Shown: positions 35,461 to 44,075 of the stretch, piece after piece
Position numbering within the stretch: the first letter of the stretch is position 1
Layout of the letters: every line of letters starts with the position of its first letter
Source: Algoriphagus sp.
GTDB lineage: Bacteria; Bacteroidota; Bacteroidia; Cytophagales; Cyclobacteriaceae
DNA: 64,000 nt
Reading direction: 5' to 3'
NCBI RefSeq assembly: GCF_030694375.1
Contig: NZ_JAUXYL010000038.1
Location: 124,001-188,000 of the forward strand
Notes under the pieces: model-generated
The model's input: only the letters and a program-made list of their open reading frames with translations
What the model was told of the DNA's origin: nothing
Database searches by the model: none
Position numbers and translations under genes: made by a program

Positions 35461-35528
35461 TTCCTAACCTCCCAACTTCCTAACCTCCCAACCTCCATAC
35501 CTCCAAACTTCCTGACCTCCCAACCTCC
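35461..35528. repeat. Polypyrimidine direct repeats (taacctcccaacttcc type), copy 2
   Basis: Words such as ttcctaacctcccaac, ttcctaacctcccaac and ctccaaacttcctgacctcc follow one another, a degenerate tandem of about 16 bp, ending at the serine hydrolase stop codon. The short relative at 22390-22426 shows the family is dispersed. Confidence 0.65.
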
Positions 35529-36611
35529 TCACCACTTCCTCAGCGAAAGCGTCGCGGCTTCAACCAATTTTATTTTGTCGGGATGGTAATTATTGTTCAG
35601 GACAATGATGGTTTTACCCTCTTCGATAAATCGAACAATGATCGTCTGATAGCCCGGATTGTCACCGGTGTGCATGACCATTTTTCCAAACGGACTTTTG
35701 GGTTCGACTTCCCAGCCAAAGCCATAATAGCTTCGGGTTAAGTCATTGAGGATATAAGGGGAAAATGCTTTTTCCAACAGTTCCTTTTTGACCAATTTTT
35801 CAGAGTAGAGTGCTTGATCCCATTTCAATAAATCCTTTGCAGTGCTACTGACGCGACCGGGACCTTTGCGGTTGCCCAGCCAAACCGTGTAATCTGAAGC
35901 ATGGAATTTATTGGCGTTGATGTAATTGCCTAGGCTGTCTTTGAGATGGCCTGCGGCAAAGTTTTCCACATTTGCTTTTTCCTCCAAGCTACGGATAGCT
36001 GTGTTTTTCATTCCCAAAGGTTTGAAAATCCATTCTTTGGTCAATTCTACAAAGTCCCTCCCACTTACCTTTTCAGCGATGCTTGCCAGCAAAACGTAAC
36101 CCGTATTGCTGTATTCGTACTTTTCTCCTGGTTCAAAGAGCATCGGGGGAGAATACCGATTGAGGTATTCCAGGATGTCCGGGTTCCCTGCAACTTTACT
36201 TTTATCCCAATGTGCGTCCATAATAGTTTGGTAATCAGGCAAGCCGCTGGTGTGAGTTAACAAGTGGCGAATGGTGATTCCCTTGTAGGGAATGTCAAGG
36301 TACTTTTGGACCAAATTGTCAAAATCAAGCATTTTCTTTTCCTGACACATCATCACGATCATGGCGGTGAATTGCTTGGAAATGGAAGCCATTTCAAAAA
36401 CATCGGTAGTTTGTAGCGGAGTTTTATTTTCAAAAGACCTGAACCCGATTGCTTTTTCGAGCAGGATTTTTCCATCTTCGGCAACTAAAACCACACCCGA
36501 AAAACCATTACTTTCTGCCTGAATAAGAGCGGATTCTAGAATTTTTTGCTGCGCAAAAAGTGGACTTATCCACAAGAAGAGCAGTACGCATAGTGTGGAT
36601 AAGTTTTTCAT
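35529..36611 (-). CDS. Beta-lactamase-fold serine hydrolase (class C-like)
   Basis: The 360-residue protein has a signal peptide ending PLFAQ and the class C/penicillin-binding-like active site: Ser76-Ile-Ser-Lys79, the YxN-like YEYSNTGY near residue 165, and HTGDNPG near residue 315. It may be an esterase, a peptidase acting on D-amino acids, or a cell-wall enzyme; sequence does not decide. Its ATG overlaps the stop of the S9 peptidase upstream (ATGA), so the two are coupled. Confidence 0.9.
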   Translation of the reverse strand: MKNLSTLCVLLFLWISPLFAQQKILESALIQAESNGFSGVVLVAEDGKILLEKAIGFRSFENKTPLQTTDVFEMASISKQFTAMIVMMCQEKKMLDFDNLVQKYLDIPYKGITIRHLLTHTSGLPDYQTIMDAHWDKSKVAGNPDILEYLNRYSPPMLFEPGEKYEYSNTGYVLLASIAEKVSGRDFVELTKEWIFKPLGMKNTAIRSLEEKANVENFAAGHLKDSLGNYINANKFHASDYTVWLGNRKGPGRVSSTAKDLLKWDQALYSEKLVKKELLEKAFSPYILNDLTRSYYGFGWEVEPKSPFGKMVMHTGDNPGYQTIIVRFIEEGKTIIVLNNNYHPDKIKLVEAATLSLRKW

Positions 36612-38677
36612 TTTGCCAAAGAATGTTTGTTGATGAAATTAAATGTCGCAGCAAATGCATTGACCCAATTTCGGTGTAAAAGAAAAGAATGAACCTCATC
36701 CGGAAAGATCAACTGCTCCACATGAACACCTTGTGTCCTCAAGACCTCGGCTAATTCCACGCTTTCGGAGAAAAGGACATTGCGGTCATCATCACCGTGT
36801 ATTAGGAGCACCGGATCTTTCCAGTTTTTGACAAAATTCATAGGAGAAGACTTGAAAGCCAGTGCTGCCATCTCCGGGAATTTTTCCGGTTTATACCACG
36901 AAGCAAATACCGGGATGTCATTGTTCCAATTGTGTACCCCATGGATATCGACCCCCACATTGAATTTTTCCGGTGCCTGAGAAAGTGCATGTGCGGTTAA
37001 AAATCCCCCATAACTTCCTCCCCAGGGTGAAATTTTGGAATTATCCACATCAGACCGGGCTGCCAAATAATCCGCTGCTGCCATCACGTCCTGAACTTCA
37101 CTTGCACCGCCAGCACCATAGTTTTTCTCCTCTCGAAAATCCATCCCATAGCCGATTCCACTACGGTAATTCAGAATGAAAGCAATGTAACCTTGTGAAG
37201 CAAAATACTGCTGTGCCGCATAGGTATGACTGTAATACATGCCATAGTTAAATCCTAATAGCATTTGTCTTCTGCTTCCGCCATGGAGAAAAATGACAGC
37301 AGGATACTTCTTCTTTGGATCATAATTCGCCGGAAGCAGAAGCTGCCCATAGCTTTCAAAACCGTCTTTTGCTCTTAGCGTGATCGGTGTGGGTTTGCTC
37401 AGGGTTTTTGGAAAAGATTTTGGAAACAGTTCCTGCGCAAGCATTTTGCTTTGGCCATAGGTTTGGACCATTGGCCATCCGGGTTGGTTCCAGCTCGATT
37501 CCAGCCAAGCCAGACCGTTTTCTACTCTTACAGGTGCCCAATTGATCGTTTGGGGGTCGGAAAGGAGTTCAAGATCAAATGTGGATAAGTCCAGTCGGGA
37601 AACCTGCCTTCGGTCGATATTCCCGATATTGTGTGTGATCAGAAGCTCATTTTTTGTGAAAGAAGCTTGCACCCATTCGACCTGACCTTCGCCCGGAGTC
37701 AGATGTTTGAGTTCCTTTGTTATTGGATTGATACTATACAATTGCATCCAATTGTTTTTTTCCCAGGGGAAAACCAAAGAACCCCCAGGCGTCCACCAAA
37801 GTCGCTCGCTGATCGCAGGCAAATCGTCAACCATGACAGATCCCCGTCCCGGATCTGCTTCCCACACTTCCTCAGCTTTCATTGTAGCAATATCCAAAAC
37901 ACGAATACTCCAAGGATTTGCCTCGGTGATCGAGGTAAAAGGAAGCAAATTCAGAATATTCGGAATCCGGAGGTAGGCCAGTTTTTTTCCATCAGGACTC
38001 CAAGCCGGATAAGCATCAAAGTCAAGACTGGCTTCTGGATAGGTCAATTCCTTTTTTTCGAAATTCCATAAACCAACGAAGGAATGATCCGTGCGGCCTG
38101 ACATAAAAGCCAGGTAATTTCCCTCAGGTGAAAAGGAAAGCATCGAAGCGCTACCTCTTGCAGTGAACAGTTGCTTGACTGAATCGGTGGTATCGCTTGC
38201 AGCTTTCAGGTAAACCGATCCTCCGATCAGGTAAGCGATATTTTCCCCATTCGGGCTGAACACAGGTGAAGTCCCGGGTGCAAACCAGCTGGATTTCCCA
38301 CTTTCCAGATCAACTTTGAAAATTTTCTTATCCGTGTTTTCCTGTAACTGAGCAGGATTTGCAGGTTGTCCACTTGGATTTCGGCTATTTCCCCTGACGA
38401 AAAGTAAGGTTTTACTATCCGGAGAAAAAACCAATGGACCTAAGTCTACACCGATATCACCCTTATAATCGGTAAGCTTCTTTGCAGCGTAGTCAGGGGC
38501 TTTTGCATAAAAGACATTTCGCTCGCCCTGATCGTTGAAGACCCAGGCGATAGCTTTCCCGTCAGGAGAAGCAGTCATGGAAGTGGGAAATGGAACGGAT
38601 AAATAGTCTGCAACAGATTGGGCTTGAATCTGATTGGTGAGCAAAATCAGGGATAAAGCGAAAAGTATCTTTCTCAT
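36608..38677 (-). CDS. Secreted S9-family prolyl oligopeptidase-like peptidase
   Basis: The 689-residue protein has a signal peptide (ending IQAQ), a beta-propeller with WD40-like PD repeats (SPDGKAIAWVF, SPDSKTLLFV, SPNGENIAYL, SPEGNYLAF, SPDGKKLAYL), and a C-terminal alpha/beta-hydrolase domain. The catalytic triad is Ser555 in GGSYGG, Asp630 in HGDDDRNV and His663 in DEVHSF. It cleaves short peptides, probably in the periplasm. It is transcribed with the serine hydrolase downstream. Confidence 0.95.
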   Translation of the reverse strand: MRKILFALSLILLTNQIQAQSVADYLSVPFPTSMTASPDGKAIAWVFNDQGERNVFYAKAPDYAAKKLTDYKGDIGVDLGPLVFSPDSKTLLFVRGNSRNPSGQPANPAQLQENTDKKIFKVDLESGKSSWFAPGTSPVFSPNGENIAYLIGGSVYLKAASDTTDSVKQLFTARGSASMLSFSPEGNYLAFMSGRTDHSFVGLWNFEKKELTYPEASLDFDAYPAWSPDGKKLAYLRIPNILNLLPFTSITEANPWSIRVLDIATMKAEEVWEADPGRGSVMVDDLPAISERLWWTPGGSLVFPWEKNNWMQLYSINPITKELKHLTPGEGQVEWVQASFTKNELLITHNIGNIDRRQVSRLDLSTFDLELLSDPQTINWAPVRVENGLAWLESSWNQPGWPMVQTYGQSKMLAQELFPKSFPKTLSKPTPITLRAKDGFESYGQLLLPANYDPKKKYPAVIFLHGGSRRQMLLGFNYGMYYSHTYAAQQYFASQGYIAFILNYRSGIGYGMDFREEKNYGAGGASEVQDVMAAADYLAARSDVDNSKISPWGGSYGGFLTAHALSQAPEKFNVGVDIHGVHNWNNDIPVFASWYKPEKFPEMAALAFKSSPMNFVKNWKDPVLLIHGDDDRNVLFSESVELAEVLRTQGVHVEQLIFPDEVHSFLLHRNWVNAFAATFNFINKHSLAK

Positions 38678-38712
38678 AAAGTTGGGGTTTCAGTTCAATT
38701 TTTTGGCAGCTG

Positions 38713-38796
38713 CTCACAGACCTGAATTCCGTCATGCAAGTTGCTACAGATTTGCACAGATTTTTTCAATCTGTGTAAATCTGAGAAATCTGTGAG
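38713..38796. repeat. Imperfect inverted repeat, ctcacag...ctgtgag family, copy 3
   Basis: CTCACAGA at 38713-38720 matches TCTGTGAG at 38789-38796, and an inner perfect hairpin CACAGATT/AATCTGTG lies at 38755-38775. It is in the 232-bp gap before the esterase gene. Confidence 0.6.
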
Positions 38797-38909
38797 ATAA
38801 TTCAAGGTACAACATTCAATTGAGTCTCTGATTCGTAAATTAAGATTTTGATCTTTCTGAAATCTCCCCAAAATCGCTTAGCTTTTACTTTCTAAAACCT
38901 TAATTAACA

Positions 38910-40244
38910 ATGACAAGATCATGGACTTTTACTTTTCTTTTTTTGCTATCCACACTTTTTGGTTTTGCGCAGCCCAATCCCGCACAGCGAGACAGCCTCA
39001 ATAAACTCACCCAAGCCGACCATCAGCTGATGATGCAGCTTTTGGGCATCGAAAGTCTACGTCCTGGACCCTCGGGAAATCCTCAGGCACCCAATGCCGC
39101 CAATGCTGAAGAGAGCAGAGCAAAAACCTATGAATCAGTCCCAGACACACTGGTTTTTGAAGATGGAAGAGAAGTGAAAAATCCAGCTGATTGGCATAAG
39201 CGGAGTGCAGAGTTGAAAGAACTTTTTGACCGGGAAATGTATGGGAGAACTCCTGAAAACTTGCCTGAAGTGAACTGGGCACTAATTTGGGAAAAAGATA
39301 CTGTGATTGGTGGCATTGAAACCCACTATCGGAAGATGAGAGGAAATGTGGATAACTCTAAATTCCCTTCTATTTCGGTTGGGATTGATTTTGAATATGG
39401 GGTTCCAAAAAATGTGGATAAGTCAGTTCCTCTTGTCATGGAATTTGGCTGGATTTGGCCAGTGGGCATGCAAAGGCCTCCTGCGCCTGCCGGTCCAAGT
39501 TGGCAGGAGCAAGTACTGAGTCAAGGCTGGGGATTTGGGATCATTATACCGACAAGTTTTCAAGCCGATCATGGTGCAGGTTTGCGAACAGGAATTATCG
39601 GATTGGTCAATAAAGGGGAACCCAGAAAACCGGATGATTGGGGTACGCTGAAAGCTTGGGCTTGGGGAGCAAGTCGGGCCTTGGATTTTTTCGAAACGGA
39701 CCCATCAATCGACTCGAAAAAAGTCGTGATCGAAGGGCTTTCCCGATATGGAAAGGCTGCTTTGGTTACGATGGCTTACGATCAGCGGTTTGCTATGGGA
39801 TTAATCGGTTCATCGGGTGCCGGTGGCGCTAAACTTTTACGAAGAACTTTTGGAGAGCAAGTGGAGAATCTGGCGAGTTCGGGGGAATATCATTGGTTTA
39901 CTCCAAATTTCATCCAATATGCCGGTCCATTGACGCCCAATGATCTTCCTGTAGATGCACATGAATTAATTGCGCTCTGTGTGCCCAGGCCTGTGTTTAT
40001 TTCTGTGGGTTCGCCCACGGTGGAGGGACAGTGGATCGATGCCAAAGGGATGTTTGAGGCGACGGTATTGGCTGGACCAGTGTATGAATTACTTGGTAAT
40101 AAACCTTTATCAACAAATGATTTTCCCCCAATTCAAACATTTTTGGATTCAGGAGATTTGGCATTTCGGCAGCATGAGGGTGGTCATACGGTGGGACCGA
40201 ATTGGCCTTACTTTATTGAGTGGGCGAGGAAGTATTTGGAATAG
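38910..40244 (+). CDS. Secreted CE15-like glucuronoyl esterase
   Basis: The 444-residue protein has a signal peptide (about residues 1-21, ending FGFAQ) and a Ser-nucleophile motif GLSRYGKAA (Ser278), close to the G-x-S-R-x-G-K pattern of carbohydrate esterase family 15. His426 in HEGGHTVGPNW fits the catalytic His. CE15 enzymes cleave ester links between lignin and glucuronoxylan. The insertion near residues 20-60 is Pro/Asn-rich. No xylan genes surround it, so the substrate assignment is by family only. Confidence 0.85.
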   Translation: MTRSWTFTFLFLLSTLFGFAQPNPAQRDSLNKLTQADHQLMMQLLGIESLRPGPSGNPQAPNAANAEESRAKTYESVPDTLVFEDGREVKNPADWHKRSAELKELFDREMYGRTPENLPEVNWALIWEKDTVIGGIETHYRKMRGNVDNSKFPSISVGIDFEYGVPKNVDKSVPLVMEFGWIWPVGMQRPPAPAGPSWQEQVLSQGWGFGIIIPTSFQADHGAGLRTGIIGLVNKGEPRKPDDWGTLKAWAWGASRALDFFETDPSIDSKKVVIEGLSRYGKAALVTMAYDQRFAMGLIGSSGAGGAKLLRRTFGEQVENLASSGEYHWFTPNFIQYAGPLTPNDLPVDAHELIALCVPRPVFISVGSPTVEGQWIDAKGMFEATVLAGPVYELLGNKPLSTNDFPPIQTFLDSGDLAFRQHEGGHTVGPNWPYFIEWARKYLE

Positions 40245-40271
40245 AATCAAAGAAAAATGGCTTGATTCTAT

Positions 40272-41156
40272 CTAATGCCAATACTGTGCGATCTTTTTCT
40301 TCAGAAATGCCACACTTCGCTCCAGTTGGTCCATGCCATCTACCCCGTCTTCGATGCTGATCCAATTATCGAATCCAACCCGCTTTAACTCCGTGAAGAT
40401 GGCATCGTAATCGTTCATTCCCTGACCGATTTCCCCATGACTGAGCCGCTTGGCATAGCCTTGGGCTCCGCCTTCCTCTTTTCGAAGGTCTTCTATGGTG
40501 CCATATTTCAAAAAACGGTCGCTCGCATGCATGGTGACCACTCGATCAGAAATGTCATAGAGCAAATCCAGGGGATCCTCTCCAGCGAGATAGGTGTTGC
40601 TTGGATCGTAATTCACTCCGAAGTTTGGATGCTGAATCGATTTGACGAGTTTGGTAAACACGGCGCGCTTTTGAGCAAATTCTGGGTATTCCCAGAAGTC
40701 GTCTTTGTAGTGATTTTCGATAATTAAGGTGATGCCAAGTGATTGGGCATAGGGTAGACAGGCTTCGATGCAGTCTTTGGCGAGTTTGATTCCTTCTTCG
40801 ATGGAAAGCTCGGGGCGAAACTGTCCCGAAAGGACGCGGCAGTACTTTCCTCCGAGTTCATCGGTCATATCGATCCAGCGTTTTTGCTTTTGGATTTCCT
40901 TTTCGCGGAAGGCCTTGTCCCGATGCGTAAAATCAGGGGAGCAACACATCATCGGAATGACCATGCCTTCGTTTTCGACCATCCGGCGGAATTTGGGCCA
41001 GTTTTTTTCATTTTCCATTTCCAGGAAACCGGCATACCACTCCAATCCATCGAGTTGAAGCGGTACTGCAAGCTTTACCCAGTCGGCGATTTTCATGCTT
41101 CCGTCCTTGCAGAGCTGCTGCATAAATGCTTTGGGAAATGCGGCTAATTTGGGCAT
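40272..41156 (-). CDS. Sugar phosphate isomerase/epimerase (AP endonuclease-2 TIM barrel)
   Basis: The 294-residue protein belongs to the xylose isomerase-like TIM-barrel superfamily. Metal-ligand-like residues appear in LIIENHYKDD, GVNYDPSNTYLAGEDPLDL, TMHASDR and the C-terminal WISIEDGVDG. Members isomerise or epimerise sugars, dehydrate inositol derivatives or act as hydrolases. As the last gene of the four-gene operon its substrate depends on that pathway, which is unassigned. Six bp separate it from the SDR gene. Confidence 0.85.
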   Translation of the reverse strand: MPKLAAFPKAFMQQLCKDGSMKIADWVKLAVPLQLDGLEWYAGFLEMENEKNWPKFRRMVENEGMVIPMMCCSPDFTHRDKAFREKEIQKQKRWIDMTDELGGKYCRVLSGQFRPELSIEEGIKLAKDCIEACLPYAQSLGITLIIENHYKDDFWEYPEFAQKRAVFTKLVKSIQHPNFGVNYDPSNTYLAGEDPLDLLYDISDRVVTMHASDRFLKYGTIEDLRKEEGGAQGYAKRLSHGEIGQGMNDYDAIFTELKRVGFDNWISIEDGVDGMDQLERSVAFLKKKIAQYWH

Positions 41157-41162
41157 GGTGAG

Positions 41163-41954
41163 TTATTTAAAGGTTTTATTGTCTTTGGGGAGATTTCGCC
41201 CAATCATCGGATGCTGCTCCAGGGTGAGTACCTGTCCGGAGACAGGGCCACTTTCGTCAGAAAGCCAAAAGATGCAGGCCGCAGCGATCTCTTCTGGCCA
41301 AAGGATTCTCCCGGAAGGAGCAATGATGGCAGGAAGATCTTCGTACCAAGTTTCAGACAATCCGTGAAGTTTTTTGCGCTCCTTTTCCCGCTCAGTAAGT
41401 ACCCAGCCCGGATTGATTTGATTGACTCGGACGCCATATTCCCGCATCAGTGAATCGCCCAAATTTCCAGTCAGGGTCATGATGGCTCCTTTTGAAACTG
41501 AATAAGCCAACAAGTTGGGTTCTCCGCTCCAGGCGTTGATTGAGCCTATATTGAGGACGCTGCCCCGGGTCTTGATGAGTTCCGGGAGCGCTTTTTGAAT
41601 CAGCAAAAATGGCGCGATGGTATTGATATCCAGTACTTTTTGGAAAAAAGCCCGATCCGTATTGTGGATGTCCGAGTCGAAGACCAAAGCAGCATTGTTG
41701 ACCACTGCGTCGAGTTTTCCGAATGTATCTACTGCAAGCCTCACCAGGTTGTCGGGGCAAGTTTCAGTAGTGATGTCTTCGCAATGAAATACGGCATGTT
41801 CTGTTCCGATTTCCTGAAGGACTTCGGCTCCCAGATCTTCCTCCAAGCCATGGAGGACGACTTTTGCTCCCTCGCCTACGCAGCGCATGGCGATGGCTTT
41901 GCCGATTCCGGTAGTGCTTCCGGTGACGATGATGACTTTGTCTTTGAGTCGCAT
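41163..41954 (-). CDS. Short-chain dehydrogenase/reductase
   Basis: The 263-residue protein has the SDR cofactor motif TGSTTGIGKA at residues 11-20, NNAA at 87-90, and catalytic Ser138, Tyr151 and Lys155. The residues after the second strand (HGLEEDL) lack a clear Arg for NADP, so NAD is more likely. A sugar or sugar-acid oxidation is inferred from the operon. It ends 1 bp from the MDR gene, whose stop precedes its ATG. Confidence 0.88.
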   Translation of the reverse strand: MRLKDKVIIVTGSTTGIGKAIAMRCVGEGAKVVLHGLEEDLGAEVLQEIGTEHAVFHCEDITTETCPDNLVRLAVDTFGKLDAVVNNAALVFDSDIHNTDRAFFQKVLDINTIAPFLLIQKALPELIKTRGSVLNIGSINAWSGEPNLLAYSVSKGAIMTLTGNLGDSLMREYGVRVNQINPGWVLTEREKERKKLHGLSETWYEDLPAIIAPSGRILWPEEIAAACIFWLSDESGPVSGQVLTLEQHPMIGRNLPKDNKTFK

Positions 41955-41955
41955 C

Positions 41956-42999
41956 TTATACGGGTTTTAAAACTGACTTCACCACTTGCCCGGTGTGCAT
42001 TTTTTCAAACGCTTCGTGCCATTCGGTAATTGGCCAAACGCCTCCGATGATGGGTTTCACATTCAGGGCTCCGCTTGCCATCAGGGCGATCACCCGCTCC
42101 CAAATCGGCCAGTTGTGGCTGAAGCTGCCTTGCAGTCGGATGTTTTTCTGGACGATGGGATCCAGGGAAAAATTGCAGGGTTGAGGCCCCCAACCTACTT
42201 TAGTGATCTGTCCGTTTGGTCGGACGAGTTTCATTGCGATTTGCAGTGTTGCACTGTGTCCAGCTGCATCAATAATCAAGTCGGCACCCAAACCGTCTCG
42301 TTTTCTGGCCCAAGTCTCGGCCATTTCTTCTCCAATCAGGACGCTGCATCCGTAGGCATTCTTGGCGATTTCCAGTCTTCCCCGATCTCCTTCCAGTCCA
42401 AGTATAGCCACTTCTGCTCCGCAAAGTCGGGCCATCGCTGCGCACAGAATTCCAATCGTTCCCGGCCCAATGACAATCACCCGATCACCCGGTTTGATGC
42501 TGGAATTTCCCACCACTGAATTATAAGCCACACAACAGGGTTCGGTCAGGCAGGCTTCTTCGAAGGAAAGATTTTCCGGAACGGTATGGAGGCATCGGGC
42601 CGGAACCCGTACGAATCTGGTCATCGCTCCATTCACGCCATAGCCAAAACCTTTGCGCGTAGGATCCAGATTGTATAGCCCGACTTTGCTCATGGGATTT
42701 TGGGTGTCGATCACGGCCGCTGTCTCGGAGACGACACGGTCACCGACTTTCCACCCAGAGACTCGAGAACCCAGAGCAGCGATTTTTCCTCCAAACTCAT
42801 GACCCAAGACCACCGGATAATTCACGGGCCAACTGTGATCCGAGGTCCACTGATGGAGATCGCTTCCGCAGACGCCGACATTTTCCACTTCGAGGAGTAT
42901 ATCCTCCTCTCCGATTTCAGGAATGGGGATTTCCCGGATTTCAACTGAATGTTTTTGCTCGGAGTAATTAACTACCGCAGGTATTTTGGTGCTGGACAT
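41956..42999 (-). CDS. Zinc-dependent alcohol dehydrogenase (MDR), without structural zinc cysteines
   Basis: The 347-residue protein has the catalytic zinc ligands Cys44 (VGVCGSDLHQW), His67/Glu68 (GHEFGG) and a Glu in LTEPCCVAY, and a Rossmann motif GPGTIGIL near residue 180. The four-cysteine structural zinc loop expected around residues 95-115 is replaced by a cysteine-free segment (TQNPMSKVGLYNLDPTRKG). It probably oxidises a polyol or sugar derivative with NAD. The spacing to neighbours (1-3 bp) places it in the operon. Confidence 0.9.
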   Translation of the reverse strand: MSSTKIPAVVNYSEQKHSVEIREIPIPEIGEEDILLEVENVGVCGSDLHQWTSDHSWPVNYPVVLGHEFGGKIAALGSRVSGWKVGDRVVSETAAVIDTQNPMSKVGLYNLDPTRKGFGYGVNGAMTRFVRVPARCLHTVPENLSFEEACLTEPCCVAYNSVVGNSSIKPGDRVIVIGPGTIGILCAAMARLCGAEVAILGLEGDRGRLEIAKNAYGCSVLIGEEMAETWARKRDGLGADLIIDAAGHSATLQIAMKLVRPNGQITKVGWGPQPCNFSLDPIVQKNIRLQGSFSHNWPIWERVIALMASGALNVKPIIGGVWPITEWHEAFEKMHTGQVVKSVLKPV

Positions 43000-43002
43000 A
43001 GG

Positions 43003-43710
43003 TTAGGATTTTGAGGGAAAAACAGTTTTTTGAGCATGGATTGCCGCGCAGATCATCCGGAGGGATTCTTCGAGATTTCCGTCTGCAGTTTTAAAGGAAT
43101 CCGCATCGATGGTCAATGGAGCACCTAAAACAACCAATGGTGCGCCGTATTGAGGACACATGATTGCCTGCTCGAGTGAAAGTCCACCAACGGCCTGCAC
43201 GGGAATATTCACCGCAGCGACGACTTCTCGGAGTTGATCGAGAGGACTTGGCATGCGATGCCCCGCCGCTGCAATTCCCCTTCGCTCATCATAGCCGATG
43301 TGATGGATCACGTAGTCGCAACCGAGATCTTCCAGAAATTTGGCACCTTCTACCATATTCGGACAGATCATATTATCCCCCATGACTTCCACGCCGAAGT
43401 CTTTCCCGGCTTTGACCACACATTTGATGGTTTCGGCATGTGCTCGGGCCATGACCACGACGTGGGTGGCACCGGCTTTTGCCATCATTTCGGCTTCGAG
43501 GTAGCCTCCGTCCATGGTTTTGAGATCTGCTACGATGGGGATTGCGGGGAAAGCCTCTCGGAGTTTTCTTACCCCGTGAAGGCCTTCGGCCAAAATCAGC
43601 GGCGTGCCAGCTTCCAGCCAATCTACTCCGGCACGAAGTGCCAGGGCGGCAGTCTCCAAGGCTTCGTCAATGTTGGTCAGATCCAAAGAGATCTGGACAA
43701 TAGGTTTCAT
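43003..43710 (-). CDS. HUMPS-family decarboxylase/aldolase (3-hexulose-6-phosphate synthase- or UlaD-like)
   Basis: ATG at 43710 gives a 235-residue TIM barrel of the orotidine-5'-phosphate decarboxylase suprafamily. Key residues fall where the family has them: Asp10, Glu33, and Asp62/Lys64/Asp67 in ADLKTMD, then a His at IHHIGYDER. In UlaD-like keto-gulonate-6-phosphate decarboxylases an Arg follows the His; here the equivalent residue is Tyr, as far as I can align by eye. The enzyme could be a hexulose-6-phosphate synthase-like aldolase or a decarboxylase of a novel sugar acid. It leads the operon. Confidence 0.85.
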   Translation of the reverse strand: MKPIVQISLDLTNIDEALETAALALRAGVDWLEAGTPLILAEGLHGVRKLREAFPAIPIVADLKTMDGGYLEAEMMAKAGATHVVVMARAHAETIKCVVKAGKDFGVEVMGDNMICPNMVEGAKFLEDLGCDYVIHHIGYDERRGIAAAGHRMPSPLDQLREVVAAVNIPVQAVGGLSLEQAIMCPQYGAPLVVLGAPLTIDADSFKTADGNLEESLRMICAAIHAQKTVFPSKS

Positions 43711-44075
43711 AGTTTTGGGTTTTGTTAATTGACTTGTAAAAGCGATAGGCAATCAATATAAATGTTTTTAAAAATGCATCCGACACGATTTTGATAAGGT
43801 GATTCTACTATTTTTCAATGTGCATTTCCGGGACAGTGTCAGATTGTAAAAATGACAGAGACTTTTGGCCCCGGCAGGTAAGCTGCTTTGACCCCGGAAA
43901 TTAGACTCCTCCAGCAGATATTCACCGGCTACTGAGCGAGAAGTCGAGGTGAAGTTTAATATTATTTGGGTATCGTCAGAATTCCAAAGTATCATTTTCT
44001 CAAAATCCTTTTTACTAAAGGCATTGTTAACCTACCTCAAATCAAATAACTTATCCAACCCAAACTAACCTGCAC
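43711..44075. other. Divergent regulatory gap between HUMPS operon and lacI-type gene
   Basis: The 365-bp gap should hold the promoters of both directions. A central TTTTTAAAAA palindrome lies at 43765-43774, and a GGCCCCGG...CCCCGG direct pair near 43868-43896. Neither is a convincing LacI operator by itself. One 75-residue open frame on the minus strand lacks any domain, so I did not annotate it. Confidence 0.4.

Noticed and set aside
43768..43995. 75-residue minus-strand open frame in the lacI/HUMPS gap
   Set aside because: It lies in a divergent promoter region, has no recognisable domain and the composition looks like random intergenic DNA.
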